NCBI RefSeq assembly: GCF_030463535.1
Contig: NC_132900.1
Span: 28,469,956-28,533,955 of the forward strand
DNA length: 64,000 bases
Origin: Salminus brasiliensis
Lineage: Eukaryota; Chordata; Actinopteri; Characiformes; Bryconidae
Direction of reading: 5' to 3'
Both the position numbers and the translations under genes were made by a program. Numbering within the stretch: the stretch's first letter is position 1; each line of letters starts with the position of its first letter. The notes below the pieces were generated by a model. That model made no database searches and was not told where the DNA came from. It was given only the letters and a program-made list of their open reading frames with translations. Positions 59,201-64,000 of this stretch are shown here, piece by piece.

Positions 59201-61138
59201 ACCACAATTGATGATCCTAGCTTCCCGGTCGACTGGAGCTCATGAATCAGATTACAATGTGTGTTAGAACTTACTCTCGGTCCCACAGGACGAGCCAGGT
59301 GCAGTTCAGAACCATGTTTACCACCCAGGAGAAGAAAAACCCATAAGGAAGGATTGCAGGACTACAGTACATCCATCCAGTCGAAGTCCTGAAGAAAATG
59401 TATATAGAAATGTAGATACCAAGTAGTTACGGACTTTTTTCAGATCTAAACATGTGCGTTATACAGATCAGTCTGTCTTTTACTCCACCGCAGTAAATAC
59501 AAATACAATCACGCTTTGAGCGCCCCCTCATTGATGCCTATACACATGCATTTGCTGACAAGCTGAGACAACGTACAGGACTTAAATGATCTGCTGCTAA
59601 TGTTATTCTTGGTGCCAGATACCACAGGACACCTTCAGAGGTCTTGTGGAGTCCATGACTTGAATGGTCAGATTGTGGCACAAGGGGGGGGGGATTACTC
59701 AATATTAGGCAGGTGGTGTTACTGTTACGGCTGTAAGTTCATAGGCTCATCTGAAGAGGCAGCCTCTACTCACTGACTCACTTACTCATCAGACATGAAA
59801 ATCTAGCAATTTCCCTCCTTTAGTGTTTTTAATAATAATAATTGAGCTTACAGTTGAGCTCAAATCTTTCCCAGACTACTATTATCTGTTTGCGGAGAAG
59901 GCCACAAGTAATCTTCCAGGTTTTGGACACATGATTACTGGAACAGAACATCAGTTTCGTCAACCATTTGTTATGCAATGAGGCAACTGCCAGTAACTCA
60001 AGACTGCTGGGGGGGATACTCCAACAGGCAACATTAATCTCACTGACAATGAGCGTCTGTGTTTAATTCCCATTATTTCTACAAAACACCTACCTTCTAC
60101 AGAGCCAGGTGAGAATATATATGTTCATGAGGAGGAGCCAGGTGTAGAGGAATCCCCATATGGAGAAGGCCCATCCAGCAGGGGTGATCTCCGTCTCATA
60201 CAGCGCCGACACGTTGCCGGTACTTCGCAAAAACAGACCTAAAAGACCATACAATGACTGACAACACAGGACTGATCTTTACATTGAGACGGCAGACAGT
60301 TCTGATAAGCTCTTCAGGAGTGATCTCTGCATTACTGGCAACGGTCTGTGCATTCGAAGAGTTCGAAAAGTTCCTAGAAGGTGGCAAATTTCATTACATT
60401 CAATAAAGTAGAAACCAGAAATTGCATTTTCTATATTTTGGAATTTGGTTACAAAATCTAAGCTGGCCAGGCTGGGTGACCAGTTTAGCTCTTGGTCAGC
60501 ATAGGGTATGTTTGCTTGAGTTATATGGTCATTTCCAAGTATGACCAAGTTTGCTGACAAGGATGACCAACATAAACAAGACAGTCGACCAGCAGGAACC
60601 ACACTGGTTGACCAGCATGACCAGACAGGTGGTCCACTAGGCTTGACTACCTATCTAAGCAGAACGCCCAGCTCATCATGCTGGTAGACCGGTTAGTCCA
60701 TCAAGCGCCGATGAAAACACACACTAGGCTAGGCTGTCAATCCATCTTGGGCTTGATGTCCAGTTTTCAGTTTTACCATCCTGACCAGAGACTAACTTAT
60801 ACCAGGGTACTGAAGTACTGAAGTACAAAAGTGTCTCAGAAGACAGTCTTGACCAAGAATGGGACTTTCGTACTCTAGGACCGAACTCAACTCAACTGGA
60901 GGACGAGGAACACGTGCACAAGTGCGCAAGGACTCAAGTGCACAAGTGCGCAAGGACGCAAGGACGCAAGTGCGCAAGGACGCACAACAACGTGGATAGA
61001 GACACCCCTAGTTTCCACTCTGCCATGAGTCTGCTTACCTTTCCCAGAGCCAGCCAGAGCGTTGATGGCCAAAACCACGGAGTAAGCCAACAGCAACAGC
61101 ACAATGGCTACAATTCGCAGCAGGTTGTGCTCCCCCAT
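56120..61138 (-). CDS. Multi-pass membrane protein with tryptophan-rich TspO/MBR-like region, complete, 7 exons, 308 aa
   Basis: Seven coding exons join without a phase error: 61039-61138, 60094-60238, 59275-59388, 58520-58664, 58130-58275, 56930-57069 and 56120-56256. They total 927 bases including TAG. The product has about eight hydrophobic segments, near residues 8-30, 54-80, 93-117, 121-145, 171-196, 203-222, 229-247 and 264-283, and no large soluble domain. Residues 50-65 ([16 protein letters not shown]) and 103-117 ([15 protein letters not shown]) resemble the tryptophan-rich sensory/TspO-MBR family, where the matching bacterial motif is TPAGYAFSIWGLIY. Function in fish is unknown to me, so I give no symbol; porphyrin or cholesterol binding would be a guess. 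The chosen ATG has AAAC before it and G at +4. An in-frame ATG 15 codons upstream (61181-61183) is possible but its extra residues are not hydrophobic. The introns hold repeat copies. Confidence 0.85.
56930..57069 (-). CDS. TspO/MBR-like gene exon 6
   Basis: The exon encodes residues 218-263, with a membrane segment ([17 protein letters not shown]) and the [12 protein letters not shown] loop. Its acceptor, ATACAG, is preceded by ten GT units on the coding strand. The donor is GTGCGC in phase 1. Confidence 0.83.
57160..57912. mobile_element. Two family 2 pieces around a fragment of the 58790-type repeat, in intron 5
   Basis: Family 2 blocks run 57160-57330 and 57640-57912, ending TTTTAATGTTATGGCTG. 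Between them, 57335-57550 shares CATTTGTGAGGTCAGACTGA and CCCCAAACTGTTTCCAC with the common repeat seen at 58790-59150. Confidence 0.6.
58130..58275 (-). CDS. TspO/MBR-like gene exon 5
   Basis: The exon encodes residues 169-216, two hydrophobic stretches split by SVSPTNAA. The acceptor TTTCAG sits right after a UG-rich tract on the RNA strand; the donor is GTAAGT in phase 2. Confidence 0.83.
58520..58664 (-). CDS. TspO/MBR-like gene exon 4
   Basis: The exon encodes residues 121-168: a membrane segment ([19 protein letters not shown]) followed by a polar loop and DLCCIRVL. The acceptor is TTTTCTGCAG. The donor GTGTGT is weak but is followed by the correct phase. Confidence 0.8.
58765..59200. 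mobile_element. Nonautonomous element fragment in intron 3
   Basis: ACTGGGACACCTACACATTA and ACCTACGGGAGCTTTAAATG match the left interior of 6861-7397. Later blocks (CAGAAGAGCATTTGTGAGGA, CATCCCAAAGGTGTTTGACG, GGGCTCTGTGCGGGCCAGTC) follow a common teleost repeat. The 130-codon frame here is repeat-derived. Confidence 0.6.
59275..59388 (-). CDS. TspO/MBR-like gene exon 3
   Basis: The exon encodes residues 83-119, including [18 protein letters not shown], the second tryptophan-rich membrane segment. The acceptor is TTTTCTTCAG and the donor GTAAGT in phase 2. Confidence 0.85.
59575..59735. mobile_element. Family 2 fragment in intron 2
   Basis: GGTGCCAGATACCACAGGAC, CTTGTGGAGTCCATGAC and TTAGGCAGGTGGTGTTACTG match the family 2 right half. 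Confidence 0.6.
60094..60238 (-). CDS. TspO/MBR-like gene exon 2: tryptophan-rich signature
   Basis: The exon encodes residues 34-81 with parts of split codons at each end. It carries [19 protein letters not shown], the most family-specific segment. The acceptor is GTCTTTTAG and the donor GTAGGT. Confidence 0.87.
60455..60700. repeat. Degenerate TGACCAGC-type array in intron 1
   Basis: Recurring GGTTGACCAGCATGACCAG-like words form a decayed array like 16936-17225. Confidence 0.5.
60913..60985. repeat. GTGCGCAAGGACGCA minisatellite
   Basis: Tandem units built from CAAGTGCGCAAGGAC and CGCAAGGA, with nearly no divergence, occur in intron 1 of the TspO/MBR-like gene about 50 bases downstream of exon 1 in transcript order. 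It is CpG-rich. Confidence 0.8.
61039..61138 (-). CDS. TspO/MBR-like gene exon 1: start and first membrane segment
   Basis: The exon encodes residues 1-33, MGEHNLLRI followed by a leucine/valine-rich segment and NALAGSGK. The donor is GTAAGC in phase 1. Confidence 0.8.
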
Positions 61139-61560
61139 GTTTCCAACACCTAGCCTGGCGTCTCCACAGCCAAACAAGCTCAACGCACAAACACAACTTG
61201 ACTAAACTTGTGACCCTCGCAGCTGACAGTGATTACAGAGGCACATTAGATCAGCTGTGCTCTCGTTTCCCCTGAACTGCCTTTTACACCCAGACTAATC
61301 TAGATTTATTATTGCTGCTATTTTTCAGCAACTTTGTCCAAAAAAAGGGTCAATATTAACCAGTCGACTCCCTCCACGATGTTTTGCTTACAAAAGCGTT
61401 CTTCCCCACCCGCATTTGGTCAAGCCTCCTGCGCTGTGATTGGCTGGAAGTGCTCGTTCCTCTCGCAGTAGCCAATTGCAGCGCAGGAGGCGAGGCTTGT
61501 CGGAAAACGGGTGTGAAAAACAATGGCGCTGTGCGCAATGAGGTGCACTGAGGCCATCTG
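61139..61560 (-). promoter_or_regulatory. Presumed promoter of the TspO/MBR-like gene with paired CCAAT boxes
   Basis: The region upstream of the start has locally raised GC content. It includes an imperfect inverted repeat at 61421-61445 and 61470-61499 whose arms each end in an ATTGGCT/AGCCAAT motif. This is a typical NF-Y core, here in opposed orientation. The same block could also drive a plus-strand transcript; a 29-codon plus frame starts at 61523 but resembles nothing I know. Confidence 0.4.
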
Positions 61561-61679
61561 CTGGTTTGCGGCCAAAGCTGTCCGAATTTACCTTTATGAG
61601 TTTATTGTATGAAATATATTATTTCTATTAAAAAAAAATAAATAAATAAATAAAATATATAAATTTACATCTGTTTTAA

Positions 61680-61735
61680 ACATCCATAGCAACCACCTAG
61701 CAACAACAACCGAACAACTCCATTGCAACCACCTA
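61680..61735. repeat. CATAGCAACCACCTAGCAAC minisatellite, left of inserted element
   Basis: Two to three units lie directly left of the family 1 element at 61736. They are the left remnant of the array that continues at 62252. Confidence 0.75.
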
Positions 61736-62251
61736 CACTATATATCTACATTTTTGTAGACGCCCATTCTAATGAATGTCTTCAGCTGCTTTAAGATATG
61801 CAAATCAACACACACACACACACAGACACACACACACAGCTTGTCTAGTCCCTATAGAGAAGTACTGTCAATAGAATAGGACTCTCTCTGGAGCAGATAA
61901 ACATGAACCTCTTGGCACCATGCTGCTTAATGCTAGGCGTGGGCTAGAGGGGTATAAAGCCCCCCATACAATGCTTGTGGTGGTGCCCCATACAATGCTT
62001 TTGGGGAGAGTTGGGGATGATGGGGTGAGGTGGTGATCATCATCAAACATTACCAACCTTACTAACATTTTTGTTGCTGAATGCAATCAAATCCTCACAG
62101 CAATGCTCCTTCAGAATCGAGAAGAAAGCTTCTTCTCTGGAGAGTAGAGACAGTTACTCCAAAAGAAGCAGGTTCAACTCTTTTTTACAACCATTGATTT
62201 GTGAAGAGACAATAAATGAGCAGGTGTCCCAATACTTTTGTCCCGATAGTG
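61736..62251 (-). mobile_element. Family 1 element, full length, inserted in the minisatellite
   Basis: It runs from CACTATATATCTACATTTTT to CCCAATACTTTTGTCCCGAT and AGTG, reverse orientation, with all interior blocks. Minisatellite units flank it on both sides. It contains CA repeats at about 61809-61840. Confidence 0.8.
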
Positions 62252-62760
62252 TCACAGCAACCTAGCAGCCATCTAGCAATGCCACAGCTTCCACTTCGCA
62301 CCAACTGCCTAAAATGCCATTGCAACCTTTTAGCAACATCATAGCAACCACATATCAACCACCTAACAACACCACAGCATACACTTAGCAACTACCTAGA
62401 ACCCTATTGCAACCTCAATGCAACACCATAACAACCACAAAGCAACTACCTAGAAATACCATAGCAACTACCTAGAACCCTATTGCAACCTCAATGCAAC
62501 ACCATAACAACCACAAAGCAACTACCTAGAAATACCATAGCAACTACCTAGAACCCTATAGCAATGTCCTAGCAACACTATAGCAACCACAAAGCAACTA
62601 CCTAGAAACACCATAGCAACTACCTAGAACCCTATAGCAACGTCCTAGCAACACTATAGCAACCACAAAGCAACTACCTAGAAACACCATAGCAGCCACC
62701 TAGCAAAAACATAGTAACTGCTTAGCAATACCACAGCAACAGCCTAGCAAGGCCCTTTAC
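62252..62760. repeat. CATAGCAACCACCTAGCAAC minisatellite with a 76-base higher-order unit
   Basis: From 62391 to 62694 there are four consecutive 76-base units, starting at 62391, 62467, 62543 and 62619, each beginning ACTACCTAGAACCCTAT. Units 1-2 and 3-4 form two subtypes (TTGCAACCTCAATG versus TAGCAAYGTCCTAG). The flanks are less ordered. Confidence 0.85.
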
Positions 62761-62935
62761 CCTCTCTGCTCCCCGGGCGCTGGAGTTGGCTGCCCACCGC
62801 TCTGGGTGTGTGTGTGTGTACTCACTGCCCCTAACACGTGTGTGTGTGAGTGTGTGTTCACTACCAGATGGGTTAAATGCGGAGGACACATTTCGCTGTG
62901 CAGTGACAAATACGTGCACCTTTACCTCTAGTAAC
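62757..62935. repeat. SINE-like 3' domain
   Basis: GCTCCCCGGGCGCTGGAGTT, GGCTGCCCACCGCTC, a GT run, then GATGGGTTAAATGCGGAGGA match the widespread teleost SINE 3' region. A second partial copy lies at 31588-31682. Confidence 0.5.
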
Positions 62936-63010
62936 CATCTGGCAACACCATAGCAACCACATAGCAAAAGTAGCTCTATGCAGTGACTGCGTAGCAAAAG
63001 CCTGGCAATT
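62935..63010. repeat. CATAGCAACCACCTAGCAAC minisatellite, right remnant
   Basis: CACCATAGCAACCACATAGC and a few diverged units occur after the SINE-like insertion. Beyond this, to 63324, nothing is recognised. Confidence 0.65.
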
Positions 63011-63324
63011 ACCTGCAAGTAAAAACCACTTAAGTTGCACAACCATTCTGCATTTCTTCATATTCACAAGTCACAAGTTTGGCAACTTTACACATTTCAC
63101 ATTGCACCATGAGGATCTGTAAGATGTGACTAATGCTTAGAGATGTGGCATTCTGCAGTAAAGATCTGCATTGGTGAAATATGCTAAGGTTTGCAGAAGC
63201 GGTCAACACAGACCTTCAGTGGCTACATGAAAGGGGAAGGCTATTTCAGGCCTGAGACAAAAAACAAAGTTCAAGCAGCCGCTGCTTTCTTTCAAAGCCA
63301 CCTCCTTTACATTTACTGTTTCAG

Positions 63325-63556
63325 GGGAACAAATTGCAGAGATGCAGACGTGCACAAACATATCTACTGACCTTCAGCTTCTGCTGTGCTGAAGAAAACT
63401 GTAAGTACAAAAAATGCTCTACAAACGTTTGTTATGTAGCTGTATTACACATCAGTCATTTTAAGGATCAGTTAAAATAATATTTAGTTTATTACAAAAT
63501 GAATAATTGCTTTTGGTTTCTGATTTTGGTTTAGGGACACATGAATGAGTATACTG
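63325..63556 (+). CDS. Possible 5' end of a gene running off the right edge: UTR exon and start-codon microexon
   Basis: Two exon-like blocks are seen. The first, 63325-63400, has an acceptor ACTGTTTCAG and donor GTAAGT. The second, 63535-63556, follows a pyrimidine-rich tract ending GGTTTAG, contains ATG at 63541 and ends at GTAAGT after MNEYT plus one base (coding part 63541-63556, phase 1). The layout, a UTR exon then a tiny phase-1 start exon, is the same as at 48.1-48.3 kb. No following coding exon was found before base 64000. Confidence 0.25.
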
Positions 63557-64000
63557 GTAAGTTAAACCGCATGATGTCATATAATAACAGAGGTGGATAA
63601 AAGCTGAACCTCACTTCTATGATAAAATACTGGAACATTTGAGCAGATGGAATGATGCTGGTAAAACTTGCTATCAATAGTGGGCTACTGATGATGGGGG
63701 GAAAAAGAAAGTACAAGGGCAAAACCTCTTAAAGGACAAATGAAGTTTTTAATCCAGTATGAATCTACAGTATATAAAGTTATTACTTTCTGATAGTATT
63801 ATTTATTTGAGTTATTTTACGTTAATTCGAAGAGTTTTTTTTTTTATCCAGCATGAATCTACAATGCTTTCACAGTCTGGGAGTATTAATTATGGAGAGA
63901 CTTTAATCTTTAGAGTTTTTAGATTAAGATTTAAAGATTTTAAGATTAAGAATATTCAGTATGAATCTGAAATGTTGCAGTCTTACAGTGATAAATGTGA

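Noticed and set aside
58819..59211. 130-residue plus frame as a gene antisense to the TspO/MBR-like gene
   Set aside because: The sequence is a common nonautonomous transposon interior, also seen in part at 57335-57550.
62252..62760. CRISPR-like array
   Set aside because: The units are contiguous diverged minisatellite copies without unique spacers, in a vertebrate genome.

Overview
This is vertebrate nuclear DNA, most likely from a teleost fish and probably an otophysan (characin, catfish or knifefish type). The reasons are short coding exons with GT-AG introns, a DNA-transposon-rich background of Tc1-like and short nonautonomous elements, long AT and CA microsatellites, and two recognisable gene models of vertebrate type. 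I see no bacterial operons, CRISPR arrays, rRNA or tRNA genes. Most long open frames in the window are chance frames inside repeats.

Left half, minus strand (33.7 kb down to 6.6 kb): the 5' part of a class B G-protein-coupled receptor gene, best matched to the VIP/PACAP receptor vipr1. Six coding exons could be joined in frame by eye. They give the signal peptide, the cysteine-rich hormone-binding domain, helix 1 and helix 2 (195 residues). Exon 7 onwards was not found and should lie left of base 1. The introns total about 26 kb and are packed with repeats. A GC-rich region with paired inverted CCAAT boxes lies upstream of the start codon.

Middle (34 to 55 kb): no large gene was recognised. 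It holds many short transposon copies, an almost perfect 0.65 kb duplication (38.07 and 41.23 kb), a degraded LINE tail, a Tc1 transposase relic (45.1 kb) and an internally deleted Tc1-like element that keeps the DNA-binding half of its transposase (52.1 to 52.9 kb). On the plus strand at 48.1 to 49.4 kb there are well-formed splice sites, a start codon, one transmembrane segment, a stop and a polyadenylation signal. I read these as a possible 71-residue single-pass membrane protein gene that I cannot name.

Right part, minus strand (61.1 kb down to 56.1 kb): a complete seven-exon gene for a 308-residue multi-pass membrane protein with a tryptophan-rich TspO/MBR-like signature. All exon phases close exactly. 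Two of its 3' splice sites are preceded by UG-repeat tracts. An inverted repeat with CCAAT boxes lies about 0.3 kb upstream. At the far right edge (63.3 to 63.6 kb, plus) are a possible noncoding exon and a tiny start-codon exon of a further gene.

Both window ends carry a CATAGCAACCACCTAGCAAC-type minisatellite. At least four families of short nonautonomous DNA transposons recur. Family 1 has TATGGACAAAAGTATTGG-type ends, family 2 has CAGCCATAACATTAAAACC ends, family 3 has CAACCCTGGTCCTGGAG ends, and family 4 begins AGTGCCCCTGTGAAAAAG. The genes do not form a visible pathway; the window is two unrelated membrane-protein loci in repeat-rich sequence.
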